A stretch of DNA of 38,091 nt. It comes from Mycobacterium sp. (lineage in GTDB: Bacteria > Actinomycetota > Actinomycetes > Mycobacteriales > Mycobacteriaceae). Within the stretch, counting starts at the first letter, position 1; every line of letters starts with the position of its first letter. The notes under the pieces are model-generated. The model worked only from the letters and a program-made list of their open reading frames with translations, made no database searches and was not told where the DNA came from. A program made the position numbers and the translations under genes. Positions 20,082-28,789 of this stretch are shown here, one piece after another. The stretch is taken from contig JAHFVC010000017.1 of the NCBI GenBank assembly GCA_023264765.1, positions 1 to 38,091 of the forward strand, written 5' to 3'.

Positions 20082-20091
20082 CGGGGGCAAT

Positions 20092-20934
20092 CTAGGTGCC
20101 GGTGTAGGTGGCCGGATCCGGGCGGTAACGGGTGCCGTCGTCGAGTGAGCTCAGCGCGTCCACGTGGGTGGCCGACAGCTCGAAGTCGAATACGTCGAAG
20201 TTCTCCGCGATGCGCTCCGGTGCCGACGACCGGGGGATCACCACGTTGCCCAGCTGCAGGCTCCAGCGGATCAGCACCTGCGCCGGGGTCTTGCCGTACT
20301 CGGCCGCGATGGCGGTGATCGCCGGGTTGTCCAGCAGCTTGCCCACGCCCAGTGGGCTGTAGGCCTCGGTGACGATGTTGCGCTCGGCGTTGACCGCGCG
20401 CAGCGCCGCCTGATTGAGCAGCGGGTGCAGCTCGATCTGATTGACCACCGGGCTGCTGTAGGTCAGATCGATGATCGTCGACAGTTCTTCGGCGCCGAAG
20501 TTGCACACGCCGATGGACCTGGTCAGCTTCTCGGCGGCCTGCAGGCGCATGAGACCGCCCCAGCTGTCGACGTACTTGCTGGTGTCCCCGCCCGGCCAGT
20601 GGATGAGATAGAGGTCCAGATAGTCCAGGCCGAGGCGCTCCAGGCTGGCCTTGGCGGCGTCCTGACCGGACTGGAATCCCTGATCGCCGGTCGCCAGTTT
20701 GGTGGTGACGAAGATCTCGGCCCTAGGGATCCCGGAGGCGGCGATGGCACGCCCGACGCCGGTTTCGTTGCCGTACGCGGCGGCGGTATCGATAAGGCGT
20801 ACACCGATTTCCAGTGCGGCCGAGACGGCGCGCTCTGCCTCGGAGTCGGAGAGCTCACCGACTCCGATACCGAGCGCCGGAATTGTGTTGTCATCGCTGA
20901 GCCCGACATTGGGCACCGCAGCGGCCGAGGTCAT
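20092..20934 (-). CDS. Aldo-keto reductase, divergent copy
   Basis: 280-residue NADPH-dependent aldo-keto reductase. The catalytic tetrad is complete: D49, Y54, K79 and H112 ([21 protein letters not shown]). The nucleotide-site segments [14 protein letters not shown] and EAYSPLG are present. Compared with the gene just upstream, two pocket tryptophans are missing: the GLGVWQ position reads GIGVGE and KLWN reads KLAT, so substrate choice probably differs. Family members reduce aldehydes and ketoaldehydes such as methylglyoxal or make alcohols. It starts five bases after the other reductase and is cotranscribed with it. Which of the two corresponds to single-copy Rv2971 is uncertain. Confidence 0.92.
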   Translation of the reverse strand: MTSAAAVPNVGLSDDNTIPALGIGVGELSDSEAERAVSAALEIGVRLIDTAAAYGNETGVGRAIAASGIPRAEIFVTTKLATGDQGFQSGQDAAKASLERLGLDYLDLYLIHWPGGDTSKYVDSWGGLMRLQAAEKLTRSIGVCNFGAEELSTIIDLTYSSPVVNQIELHPLLNQAALRAVNAERNIVTEAYSPLGVGKLLDNPAITAIAAEYGKTPAQVLIRWSLQLGNVVIPRSSAPERIAENFDVFDFELSATHVDALSSLDDGTRYRPDPATYTGT

Positions 20935-20939
20935 GTCAC

Positions 20940-21779
20940 CTACCCTGTGAAATTGAACGTACGTGGATCGGGCCCCAGCCGCGCTCCGTTGTCGAGCGAG
21001 GCGATGGATGCGACGTCTTGGCTGCTCAGGTCGAAACTGAACACGTCGAAATTACTCGCAATCCGGTCAGGGTTTACCGACTTCGGAATGACGATATTAC
21101 CCAGCTGGATGTGCCATCGGATCAGCACCTGCGCAGGCGTTTTCCCATGTGCCTCCGCGACCCCCACCACAACGGGGTCGGCGAGCAGTCCGCCCTGGCC
21201 CAGCGGGCTCCACGCCTCGGTGGCGATTCCCAACTCGGCGTGCACGTCGCGCAGCTCCTGTTGCGGCAGCCGCGGATGCAATTCGATCTGGTTGACGGCG
21301 GGGACGATCCCGGTGCTCTCGACGAGCGCGCGCAGATGTTCGGGCGCGAAGTTGCTCACTCCGATGGATCGGACCCGGCCCTGTTCACGCAGATGCGCCA
21401 GTGCCTTGAAGGAATCCACGAACAAGTTGGCCTCGGGGACCGGCCAGTGGATGAGGTAGAGGTCGACATAGTCGACTCCGAGGCGCTCGACGCTCTTGTC
21501 GAACGCCTTGAGTCCGTTGTCGTAACCCTGGTCGGCGTTCCACAGTTTGGTGACCAGGAACACGTCTTCGCGCGGCACGCCCGACGCCTTGATGGCGTGC
21601 CCGACCTCGGTTTCGTTCCCGTACACGGCGGCGGTGTCGATGTGCCGGTAGCCCGTCGACAGTGCCGCTTCGACGGCGCGCTGGGTTTCTTCCGGCGGCG
21701 TCTGCCAGACTCCCAACCCGACGGTGGGAATCGAATTGCCGTCGTTCAGCAGGATCGTGGGTTGTGTAGGGGGAGCCAT
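20940..21779 (-). CDS. Aldo-keto reductase (Rv2971-like)
   Basis: 279-residue aldo-keto reductase with tetrad D48, Y53, K78 and H111, pocket residues W25 and W80, and the NADPH-binding [14 protein letters not shown] segment near the C-terminus. Likely a detoxifying reductase of reactive carbonyls; the M. tuberculosis and M. smegmatis relatives have been characterised structurally and enzymatically to some degree. I chose the ATG at 21779 ([14 protein letters not shown]) because the fold begins at residue 8; the longer open frame runs antisense through lipN. Its ATG shares the CATG at 21777-21780 with the lipN start on the other strand. First gene of a two-gene minus operon. Confidence 0.93.
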   Translation of the reverse strand: MAPPTQPTILLNDGNSIPTVGLGVWQTPPEETQRAVEAALSTGYRHIDTAAVYGNETEVGHAIKASGVPREDVFLVTKLWNADQGYDNGLKAFDKSVERLGVDYVDLYLIHWPVPEANLFVDSFKALAHLREQGRVRSIGVSNFAPEHLRALVESTGIVPAVNQIELHPRLPQQELRDVHAELGIATEAWSPLGQGGLLADPVVVGVAEAHGKTPAQVLIRWHIQLGNIVIPKSVNPDRIASNFDVFSFDLSSQDVASIASLDNGARLGPDPRTFNFTG

Positions 21780-22863
21780 GACGCAAAGTCTGCCAGCATG
21801 GCGGAGTCCGGGGCGGTTGCGCCTCGTGGTCGCCGCTGCAGCGGGTCGCGTCGGTATACCGGTGATGGCTAGAATTCCCGACCCACTCAAGCGGCTGCTG
21901 CTGGGGCGCCGGTCGATCACCATCGACGGCAACACCCTGGACACCTCGCTGCAGCTGATGCTCGCGGCGCAGCACCTGACCGGGGTACGCGGGTTGAGCG
22001 CCAGCGACGACATCCCCGTCTCTCGCCGGCAGCTCAGCAGGGCCGCCGCGGCGTTCCGCACGCCCGTCGTCGTGCCGGTGCGTGACCTGACGATTCCGGG
22101 TCCGGGCGGTCCCATTCCGGCGCGCCATTACCGGGCCGCCGACCGCGCCGCCCTGCTGGTCTTCTACCACGGCGGCGGGTTCGTCGAAGGTGGCCTCGAC
22201 ACGCATGACGCACTCTGCCGGCGCATCTGCCACGACGCCGGCGTGCATGTGTTGTCCGTCGACTACCGGCTGGCCCCCGAGCACAAGGCACCCGCCGCGG
22301 CCGACGACGCCGATGCCGCGTACCGCTGGGCGCTGGAGCATGCCGGTGATCTCGGCGCCGACCCCGATCGGGTGGCTGTCGGCGGTGACAGCGCAGGCGG
22401 GAATCTGGCGGCCGTCGTCACCCAGTCGGCCCGTGCCGACGGCGTGCGGCTCCCGGTTCTGCAGGTATTGCTCTACCCCGTCACCGATTTCGAGGGATCG
22501 ACGGTGTCCAAGACGCTGTTCGCGGACGGCTTCTTCCTCGCCGAGGCGAACATGGATTGGTTCGCGCACCACTACCTGGCGGGGTCGGCGATGGACGCGA
22601 GCGATCCACGGGTGTCGCCACTGCTGGCGCCCGATCTGTCGGGGCTGGCACCGGCGTTGGTGGCCACCGGCGGCTTCGATCCGTTGCGCGACGAGGGTCG
22701 TGCCTATGCCCGGGCGCTGGTGGCGGCGGGGGTGCCGGTGGACTGGCGGGAGTACGGCTCACTGGTACACGCGTTCGCCAATTTCTTCCCGCTCGGAGGG
22801 GGCAGCGAGGCCGCGATCGCCGACCTGACCTCGGCGCTGCGCGCCCATCTGAGCCGGACCTGA
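21778..22863 (+). CDS. lipN: Hormone-sensitive-lipase-family esterase LipN
   Basis: 361-residue alpha/beta hydrolase of the HSL (family IV) group, cleaving short acyl esters. Oxyanion motif HGGG at 131-134, nucleophile elbow GGDSAGG with Ser205, acid Asp301 in FDPLRDEG, and His331 in SLVHAF complete the triad. A helical cap occupies roughly the first 100 residues. The ATG at 21778 gives MTQSLPAW, matching the MTKSLPG start I recall for M. tuberculosis LipN, and has a GGGGGAG stretch (21769-21775) close upstream. It diverges from the aldo-keto reductase operon with overlapping start codons. Confidence 0.93.
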   Translation: MTQSLPAWRSPGRLRLVVAAAAGRVGIPVMARIPDPLKRLLLGRRSITIDGNTLDTSLQLMLAAQHLTGVRGLSASDDIPVSRRQLSRAAAAFRTPVVVPVRDLTIPGPGGPIPARHYRAADRAALLVFYHGGGFVEGGLDTHDALCRRICHDAGVHVLSVDYRLAPEHKAPAAADDADAAYRWALEHAGDLGADPDRVAVGGDSAGGNLAAVVTQSARADGVRLPVLQVLLYPVTDFEGSTVSKTLFADGFFLAEANMDWFAHHYLAGSAMDASDPRVSPLLAPDLSGLAPALVATGGFDPLRDEGRAYARALVAAGVPVDWREYGSLVHAFANFFPLGGGSEAAIADLTSALRAHLSRT

Positions 22864-22885
22864 GAACCCCGGCGGAGAGCGCCGG

Positions 22886-22891
22886 TAAGCT
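22886..22891 (+). promoter_or_regulatory. Probable -10 element for dsbA-like gene (leaderless)
   Basis: TAAGCT ends seven bases before the GTG at 22899, with only GCACCCC between. This predicts a transcript beginning at the start codon, separate from lipN read-through. Confidence 0.45.
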
Positions 22892-22898
22892 GCACCCC

Positions 22899-23627
22899 GT
22901 GGCGAACAAACCCAAACGTCAGGCCAGTTACGACCTCAAGGCCGCCGACCGTAAGCGCAATCTGTTCATCCAGATCGGATTGGTCACGGTCATCGCCGTG
23001 TTCGCCTTCGCGCTGATCTTCTACATCGTGACCAACGGCGAGACGAAACCGACCGCGGGCGAGGCCAAGTCGGTCCGGGTGACCTCGAGCAAGCTGATCA
23101 CCAAGGACGGCACCTCCGAGCCGAAGGCGGTGCTGTCCCTCTACGAGGACTTCCTGTGCCCGCACTGCGGCGCGTTCGAGAAGCAGTTCGGCCCGACGGT
23201 GAACAAGCTGATCGATACCGGTGCGGTCGCCGCCGACTACTACATGGTCGCGATCCTCGACGCACCCAGTAACCAGAACTACCCGTCCCGTGCCGGCGGT
23301 GCCGCGTACTGCGTGGCCGACGAATCCGTCGATGCGTTCCGCCGCTTCCACGCCGCGATGTACGCGCAGCAGCCGAACGAGACCGCGCAGACCTTCCCGA
23401 CCAACGCGCAGATCATCGAGACGGCGCGCCAGGCCGGCGCGGCCGGCAAGGTGCCGGAATGCGTCGACAAGAACAAATACGTCGATCTGGTCCAGGGGCT
23501 GGCGCAGGCCTCGAAGATCAACTCCACGCCGACGGTGCGCATCAACGGCGAGGATTATCAGTTCAGCACTCCCGAAGCACTGGTCGCCAAGGTCAAGGAG
23601 ATCGTCGGCGACGTGCCGGGCCTGTGA
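22899..23627 (+). CDS. Membrane-anchored DsbA-like thiol oxidase (Rv2969c-like)
   Basis: 242-residue thioredoxin-fold oxidase that introduces disulfides into exported proteins. One membrane anchor (about residues 22-44, after a basic N-terminus) places the catalytic domain outside. Active site C87-P-H-C90 in FLCPHCGAFE, and a cis-proline in NSTPTVRI. Two further cysteines (YCVAD and PECVDK) match the extra structural disulfide of the M. tuberculosis protein. The inserted helical domain lies between. Its stop overlaps the VKOR start (TGATG), so the oxidase and its re-oxidiser are translated together. GTG 22899 is the only start that leaves the basic N-terminus before the anchor. Confidence 0.94.
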   Translation: MANKPKRQASYDLKAADRKRNLFIQIGLVTVIAVFAFALIFYIVTNGETKPTAGEAKSVRVTSSKLITKDGTSEPKAVLSLYEDFLCPHCGAFEKQFGPTVNKLIDTGAVAADYYMVAILDAPSNQNYPSRAGGAAYCVADESVDAFRRFHAAMYAQQPNETAQTFPTNAQIIETARQAGAAGKVPECVDKNKYVDLVQGLAQASKINSTPTVRINGEDYQFSTPEALVAKVKEIVGDVPGL

Positions 23628-24247
23628 TGACCACCGACGCATCTGCCGACGCGGCCGAACTCGAGGCGGTGCCCGAGGGTGTTCGCCCCGCGAGTGCCTG
23701 GTGGGTCCTGATCGCCGGTATCGCCGGGCTGGCCGCGGCGCTGACGTTGACGATCGAGAAGATCGAGATCTTGATCAACCCGGCCTACGTGCCGTCGTGC
23801 AGCATCAACCCGGTGCTGTCCTGCGGGTCGGTGATGATCACCCCGCAGGCCTCGGTGTTCGGTTTTCCGAATCCGTTGATCGGCATCGTCGCGTTCAGCG
23901 TCGTCCTGGTCACCGGCGTGCTCGCGGTCGGCAGGGTCACCTTGCCGCGCTGGTACTGGATCGGACTGTCCATCGGCAGCGCCTTGGGTGTCGTGTTCAT
24001 CCACTGGCTGATCTTCCAGAGCCTGTACCGGATCGGGGCGCTGTGCCCCTACTGCATGGTGGTGTGGGCCGTGACCATTCCACTGTTCGTGGTGGCCGTG
24101 TCCATCGCACTGCGGGCGGAGTCCGCCACCAGCGGTGCGGCCCGCCTCGTCTACCAATGGCGCTGGTCGCTGGTGGCTCTCTGGTTTATCTCACTTCTGC
24201 TGATGATCATGGTGAGATTCTGGAATTACTGGTCAACGCTTCTGTAA
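23627..24247 (+). CDS. vkor: VKOR-type quinone-linked disulfide generator
   Basis: 206-residue integral membrane protein with about five membrane segments. It re-oxidises DsbA and passes electrons to menaquinone, replacing DsbB in mycobacteria. Active-site pair C140-P-Y-C143 and the loop pair C58 and C66 (PSCSINPVLSCGSVM) are all present, almost exactly the positions known in M. tuberculosis VKOR. This family is sensitive to warfarin-type inhibitors. Start ATG 23627 overlaps the dsbA-like stop by one base, giving translational coupling. Confidence 0.95.
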   Translation: MTTDASADAAELEAVPEGVRPASAWWVLIAGIAGLAAALTLTIEKIEILINPAYVPSCSINPVLSCGSVMITPQASVFGFPNPLIGIVAFSVVLVTGVLAVGRVTLPRWYWIGLSIGSALGVVFIHWLIFQSLYRIGALCPYCMVVWAVTIPLFVVAVSIALRAESATSGAARLVYQWRWSLVALWFISLLLMIMVRFWNYWSTLL

Positions 24248-24270
24248 CACCGGGGTTACGGCGGGAAAGT

Positions 24271-24276
24271 TAGGGT
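24271..24276 (+). promoter_or_regulatory. Probable -10 element for pca (leaderless)
   Basis: TAGGGT lies exactly seven bases before the pca GTG at 24284 and there is no Shine-Dalgarno site. The gap after VKOR is 36 bases, so pca likely has its own promoter. Confidence 0.5.
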
Positions 24277-24283
24277 TCACCTC

Positions 24284-27200
24284 GTGATTTCCAAACTCTT
24301 GGTAGCCAACCGCGGTGAGATCGCCATTCGTGCGTTTCGGGCGGCCTACGAACTCGACATCGCCACCGTGGCGGTCTACGCCTACGAGGACCGCAATTCC
24401 CCGCACCGGCTGAAGGCCGACGAGTCCTACCAGATCGGCGAGGTCGGCCACCAGGTCCGCGCGTACCTCACGGTGGACGAGATCATCCGCGTCGCGCAGC
24501 ACGCCGGGGCGGATGCGGTGTACCCGGGCTACGGCTTCCTCTCGGAGAACCCTGAACTGGCGGCGGCGTGCGCACGGGCGGGAATCACGTTCGTCGGTCC
24601 CGGTGCGCATGTGCTGGAGCTGACGGGCAACAAGTCCCGTGCGATCGACGCGGCACGCGAGGCCGGGCTGCCGGTGCTGGCCTCCTCGGCCCCGTCGGCG
24701 TCGGTGGCCGACCTGGTCGAGGCGTCCGCCGACATGGAATTCCCGTTGTTCGTCAAGGCGGTGTCCGGCGGTGGCGGGCGCGGGATGCGGCGGGTGGCCG
24801 AGCCGGCGGCGCTGGCCGAGGCGATCGAGGCGGCGTCGCGCGAGGCGGAATCGGCTTTCGGTGACCCGATGGTCTACCTGGAGCAGGCGGTGCTCAACCC
24901 GCGCCACATCGAGGTGCAGATCCTCGCCGATGCGACCGGTGAGGTCATCCACCTCTTCGAGCGTGACTGCAGCGTGCAGCGCCGTCACCAGAAGGTCATC
25001 GAGCTGGCGCCCGCGCCGAACTTCAGCCAGGAGTTGCGGGACAAGATCTGTTCGGACGCAGTCGCTTTCGCGCGCGGTATCGGCTACTTCTGTGCGGGCA
25101 CGGTCGAGTTCCTGCTCGACGAACGCGGCCACCACGTATTCATCGAGTGCAACCCGCGCATCCAGGTGGAGCACACGGTGACCGAGGAGATCACCGATGT
25201 GGACCTGGTGTCCTCTCAGTTGCGTATCGCGGCGGGGGAGACGCTGGCCGACCTCGGGTTGGCACAGGACGCGTTGACCATCCGCGGTGCGGCCATGCAA
25301 TGCCGGATCACCACCGAGGATCCGGCCAACGGTTTCCGCCCGGACACGGGCCGTATCACCGGTTACCGGTCCCCGGGTGGGGCGGGCATTCGGCTGGACG
25401 GTGGTACCAACCTGGGCGCGGAGATCGGTGCGCACTTCGATTCGATGCTGGTCAAGCTCACCTGCCGGGGCCGGGATTTCTCGGTGGCGGCGGCGCGGGC
25501 CAAACGCGCGCTGGCGGAGTTCCGTATTCGCGGGGTGTCCACGAACATCCCGTTCCTGCAGGCGGTGATCGACGATCCCGATTTCCGCGAGGGCCGGGTG
25601 ACGACGTCGTTCATCGACGACCGGCCGCAGCTGCTGACGGCGCACATCCCGGCCGACCGCGGAACCAAGATGCTCAAGTTCCTGGCCGAGGTGACGGTCA
25701 ACTCGCCCTACCGGGACCACGAACGCGTCTACCCGCAGGACAAGCTGCCCGACATCGACCTGGCCACGCCGCCTGCCGGCAGCAAGCAGCGACTGGCGCA
25801 ATCGGGTCCGGAGGGTTTCGCCACGTGGCTGCGGGATTCGCCGGCGGTCGGGGTCACCGACACCACGTTCCGGGATGCGCACCAGTCGCTGCTGGCGACC
25901 CGGGTCCGAACCTCCGGGTTGGTGAAAGTTGCCCCCTATGTGGCCCAGACCATGCCGGAGTTGTTGTCCATCGAATGCTGGGGTGGGGCGACCTACGATG
26001 TGGCGCTGCGGTTTTTGAAGGAGGACCCGTGGGAGCGCCTGGCCACACTGCGTGAGGCGGTCCCGAACATCTGTCTGCAGATGCTGCTGCGGGGGCGCAA
26101 CACGGTGGGCTACACGCCGTACCCGGAGACCGTCACGAGTGCGTTCGTGGACGAGGCGACCCGCACGGGCGTGGACATCTTCCGCATCTTCGACGCGCTG
26201 AACAACGTGGATTCGATGCGGCCGGCGATCGACGCGGTACGCGAAACCGGTTCGGCGGTGGCCGAAGTCGCCATGTCCTATACCGGTGATCTGTCGAATC
26301 CGGGGGAGACGCTCTACACCCTGGACTACTGGCTGCGCCTGGCCGAGCAGATCGTCGAGGCCGGTGCGCATGTGCTGGCCATCAAGGACATGGCGGGCCT
26401 GCTGCGCCCGCCCGCGGCGACAACCTTGGTGTCGGCGTTGCGGTCCCGGTTCGACCTGCCGGTGCATGTGCACACCCACGACACACCCGGCGGCCAGCTG
26501 GCGACGTACACGGCGGCCTGGCAGGCCGGCGCGTCGGCGGTGGACGGCGCGGCTGCGCCGTTGGCGGGCACCACGAGTCAGCCCGCGCTGTCCTCGATCG
26601 TGGCGGCCGCCGCGCACACCTCCTTCGACACCGGTTTGTCGCTGGACGCGGTCTGCGCGTTGGAGCCCTACTGGGAGGCGCTGCGCAGGGTCTATGCGCC
26701 GTTCGAATCCGGCCTGCCCGCACCGACCGGGCGGGTGTACACCCACGAGATCCCCGGCGGCCAGCTCTCCAACCTGCGGCAGCAGGCCATCGCGCTGGGC
26801 CTCGGTGGCCAGTTCGAGCAGATCGAGGGGGCTTACGCCGGTGCGGACCGGGTGCTCGGCCGTCTGGTGAAGGTGACCCCGTCCTCGAAGGTGGTGGGGG
26901 ACCTGGCGCTGGCGCTGGTCGGCGCCGGAGCCAGCGCCGATGACTTCGCCGCCGATCCGGCCCGGTTCGACATCCCCGATTCGGTGATCGGATTTCTGCG
27001 CGGTGAACTCGGCGATCCGCCGGGAGGGTGGCCGGAACCGTTGCGCACCAAGGCCCTTGAGGGTCGTGCGCCGGTCAAACCGGAGGTGGCGCTGGCCGTC
27101 GAGGACGAGAAGGCCCTCGACCAGCCCGGCGTGGCGCGCCAAGCCACCCTGAACAGGTTGTTGTTCCCCGGACCGACCCGCGAATTCGAGGAGCACCGCG

Positions 27201-27661
27201 AACTGTACGGCGACACCTCGGGTTTGAGTGCCAACCAGTTCTTCTACGGTCTGCGACACGGCGACGAGCACCGCATCCAGATCGAGAAGGGTGTCGATCT
27301 GATCGTCGGTCTGGAGGCCATCTCCGAACCCGACGAACGCGGTATGCGCACCGTGATGTGCATCATCAACGGGCAGCTGCGCCCGGTGCTGGTGCGCGAC
27401 GAGTCGGTGGCCGCAGACGTGCCCGCCGCTGAGAAGGCGGACAAGGCCAACCCCGACCACGTGGCGGCACCGTTCGCCGGCGTGGTGACCGTCGGTGTCG
27501 CGGCCGGCGATGCCATCGAGACCGGGCAGACCATCGCCACCATCGAGGCGATGAAGATGGAAGCCGCGATCACCGCACCCAAGGCAGGGACCGTGGCCCG
27601 GGTGGCCGTCAGCGCCACCGCGCAGGTCGAGGGCGGCGATCTGCTGGTCGTGGTGAGTTAA
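24284..27661 (+). CDS. pca: Pyruvate carboxylase
   Basis: 1125-residue biotin enzyme that carboxylates pyruvate to oxaloacetate, the anaplerotic supply for the citrate cycle. Single-chain layout: biotin carboxylase about 1-450 ([26 protein letters not shown] site, [23 protein letters not shown]), carboxyltransferase about 530-800 ([19 protein letters not shown] metal-site segment, [13 protein letters not shown] with metal-binding His), allosteric/tetramer region, and C-terminal biotinyl domain with EAMKMEA, biotin on K1091. GTG 24284 opens directly on the ATP-grasp fold ([12 protein letters not shown]) and matches the usual length. An opposite-strand frame of over 1000 codons is an artefact. 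Confidence 0.97.
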   Translation: MISKLLVANRGEIAIRAFRAAYELDIATVAVYAYEDRNSPHRLKADESYQIGEVGHQVRAYLTVDEIIRVAQHAGADAVYPGYGFLSENPELAAACARAGITFVGPGAHVLELTGNKSRAIDAAREAGLPVLASSAPSASVADLVEASADMEFPLFVKAVSGGGGRGMRRVAEPAALAEAIEAASREAESAFGDPMVYLEQAVLNPRHIEVQILADATGEVIHLFERDCSVQRRHQKVIELAPAPNFSQELRDKICSDAVAFARGIGYFCAGTVEFLLDERGHHVFIECNPRIQVEHTVTEEITDVDLVSSQLRIAAGETLADLGLAQDALTIRGAAMQCRITTEDPANGFRPDTGRITGYRSPGGAGIRLDGGTNLGAEIGAHFDSMLVKLTCRGRDFSVAAARAKRALAEFRIRGVSTNIPFLQAVIDDPDFREGRVTTSFIDDRPQLLTAHIPADRGTKMLKFLAEVTVNSPYRDHERVYPQDKLPDIDLATPPAGSKQRLAQSGPEGFATWLRDSPAVGVTDTTFRDAHQSLLATRVRTSGLVKVAPYVAQTMPELLSIECWGGATYDVALRFLKEDPWERLATLREAVPNICLQMLLRGRNTVGYTPYPETVTSAFVDEATRTGVDIFRIFDALNNVDSMRPAIDAVRETGSAVAEVAMSYTGDLSNPGETLYTLDYWLRLAEQIVEAGAHVLAIKDMAGLLRPPAATTLVSALRSRFDLPVHVHTHDTPGGQLATYTAAWQAGASAVDGAAAPLAGTTSQPALSSIVAAAAHTSFDTGLSLDAVCALEPYWEALRRVYAPFESGLPAPTGRVYTHEIPGGQLSNLRQQAIALGLGGQFEQIEGAYAGADRVLGRLVKVTPSSKVVGDLALALVGAGASADDFAADPARFDIPDSVIGFLRGELGDPPGGWPEPLRTKALEGRAPVKPEVALAVEDEKALDQPGVARQATLNRLLFPGPTREFEEHRELYGDTSGLSANQFFYGLRHGDEHRIQIEKGVDLIVGLEAISEPDERGMRTVMCIINGQLRPVLVRDESVAADVPAAEKADKANPDHVAAPFAGVVTVGVAAGDAIETGQTIATIEAMKMEAAITAPKAGTVARVAVSATAQVEGGDLLVVVS

Positions 27662-27663
27662 CC

Positions 27664-28212
27664 CTGACCCGGATCGTTGCGGGAGCCTTCGGCGGGCGCC
27701 GGATCTCGGTGCCCGCCAAAGGGACCCGGCCCACCACCGACCGCGTTCGGGAGTCGCTGTTCAACGTGCTGGCGGCGCGGGTGGATTTCGACGGCGCGGC
27801 GGTGCTCGATCTCTATGCGGGCTCAGGGGCGCTCGGCCTGGAAGCGCTGTCCCGCGGGGCCGCCTCCGCGCTGTTCGTGGAATCGGACCGCAAGGCCGCG
27901 TCGGTGATCACCGAGAACATCGCGACGCTCAAGGCCGCGGGCACGGTGCGATGCGCGCCGGTGGCCAAGGTGCTGGCGGGCGGGGCCACCCGGCCGGCGG
28001 ATCTGGTGTTCGCCGATCCGCCCTACGCGGTGGCCGCAGCCGACATCGAATCGGTGCTGGCCACTCTGCTGAGCCGGGGCTGGGTGTCAGCGGGTGCGGT
28101 CGCTGTCATCGAGCGGGCCGCCGGCGGGCCCGCTCTGAACTGGCCGCAGGGCTGGGAACCCTTCGACGATCGGCGTTACGGCGACACCCGCCTGGAGTTC
28201 GGCATCGCGTAA
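27664..28212 (+). CDS. rsmD: 16S rRNA (guanine966-N2)-methyltransferase, non-canonical start
   Basis: Methylates G966 of 16S rRNA in the small subunit. The frame from 27664 reads [20 protein letters not shown], the conserved RsmD N-terminus, then [15 protein letters not shown] near 22, SAM site [14 protein letters not shown] near 49, and ADPPY at 117-121. No ATG, GTG or TTG is available near that N-terminus: the first is GTG 27709, which would cut away the first conserved strand. CTG 27664 aligns with the GTG start I recall in M. tuberculosis and has GGTGAG six bases upstream. It is three bases after the pca stop. The coordinate is my choice; a conservative annotation would begin at 27709. 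182 residues. Confidence 0.85.
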   Translation: MTRIVAGAFGGRRISVPAKGTRPTTDRVRESLFNVLAARVDFDGAAVLDLYAGSGALGLEALSRGAASALFVESDRKAASVITENIATLKAAGTVRCAPVAKVLAGGATRPADLVFADPPYAVAAADIESVLATLLSRGWVSAGAVAVIERAAGGPALNWPQGWEPFDDRRYGDTRLEFGIA

Positions 28213-28215
28213 CGT
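28210..28215 (+). promoter_or_regulatory. Possible -10 element for coaD (leaderless)
   Basis: TAACGT overlaps the rsmD stop and lies eight bases before the coaD ATG at 28224. coaD may also be read from the pca-rsmD transcript. Confidence 0.35.
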
Positions 28216-28223
28216 CACCGGAC

Positions 28224-28700
28224 ATGAGTGGCGCCGTCTGCCCAGGATCCTTCGACCCGGTGACCCTCGGTCACGTCGACATCTTCGAGCGGGCGGCCGC
28301 CCAGTTCGACGAGGTCGTGGTCGCGGTACTGGTCAACCCGAACAAGAAGGGCATGTTCAGCGCCGAAGAGCGCATCGAACTGATCCGGGAATCCACGACG
28401 CACCTGCCCAACCTGCGGGTGGAGGCCGGCAGTGGCCTGGTGGTCGACTTCGTCAAGGAACGCGGTCTGACGGCCATCGTAAAAGGGCTTCGCACCGGCA
28501 CCGACTTCGAATACGAGCTGCAGATGGCGCAGATGAACAGGCACGTCGCCGGTGTGGACACGTTCTTCGTGGCGACCACGCCGCAGTATTCGTACGTGTC
28601 GTCGTCGCTGGCCAAGGAGGTCGCGACCCTCGGCGGAGACGTCAGCGACCTGCTCCCGGACCCGGTCAACGCCCGTCTGCAGGCGAAGTTGCGCGGATAG
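28224..28700 (+). CDS. coaD: Phosphopantetheine adenylyltransferase
   Basis: 158-residue enzyme making dephospho-CoA from 4'-phosphopantetheine and ATP, the next to last step of CoA synthesis. Nucleotidyltransferase motif TLGH at 14-17 after CPGSFDPV, phosphopantetheine-site [19 protein letters not shown] near mid-protein, and the [12 protein letters not shown] signature near residue 117 are intact. ATG 28224 gives the family N-terminus. It lies 11 bases after rsmD. In M. tuberculosis a large lipid-synthesis region separates it from sepIVA, which here is next. Confidence 0.96.
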   Translation: MSGAVCPGSFDPVTLGHVDIFERAAAQFDEVVVAVLVNPNKKGMFSAEERIELIRESTTHLPNLRVEAGSGLVVDFVKERGLTAIVKGLRTGTDFEYELQMAQMNRHVAGVDTFFVATTPQYSYVSSSLAKEVATLGGDVSDLLPDPVNARLQAKLRG

Positions 28701-28734
28701 GTCTCGCGCGACACACCGCAGCAAAACCGAGTCA

Positions 28735-28782
28735 CAGGCGTAACACCAGGCACACTGGTCACTAACAACTACGCCTGGAGGG
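28735..28782 (+). promoter_or_regulatory. sepIVA leader: nested inverted repeats abutting the ribosome site
   Basis: Outer arms CAGGCGTA (28735-28742) and TACGCCTG (28770-28777) enclose an inner dyad ACCAG (28745-28749) and CTGGT (28755-28759) with a 5-base loop. The outer right arm ends on the first base of the Shine-Dalgarno site GGAGGG (28777-28782), seven bases before the GTG at 28790. A folded leader would crowd the ribosome site; alternatively the dyads are protein-binding sites. Confidence 0.45.
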
Positions 28783-28789
28783 TGTTGCC

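Larger units (their letters stand above)
19758..20091. other. Intergenic region between kinase and reductase operon
   Basis: 334 bases without a convincing gene. It holds the kinase promoter next to the kinase start, an 8-bp hairpin at 19928-19948, and the reductase terminator at 20040-20081. A minus-strand open stretch ending at the stop just before the kinase (about 65 codons) has only about 63% G/C at third positions, well below the neighbours, and no good start, so I did not call it. Confidence 0.7.

Noticed and set aside
24233-27460. 1075-codon open frame on the minus strand
   Set aside because: It is exactly antisense to pca, whose protein is fully conserved; the frame is open because G/C third positions of pca avoid stop triplets on the other strand. 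Its translation is Arg/Gly/His-rich without any domain.
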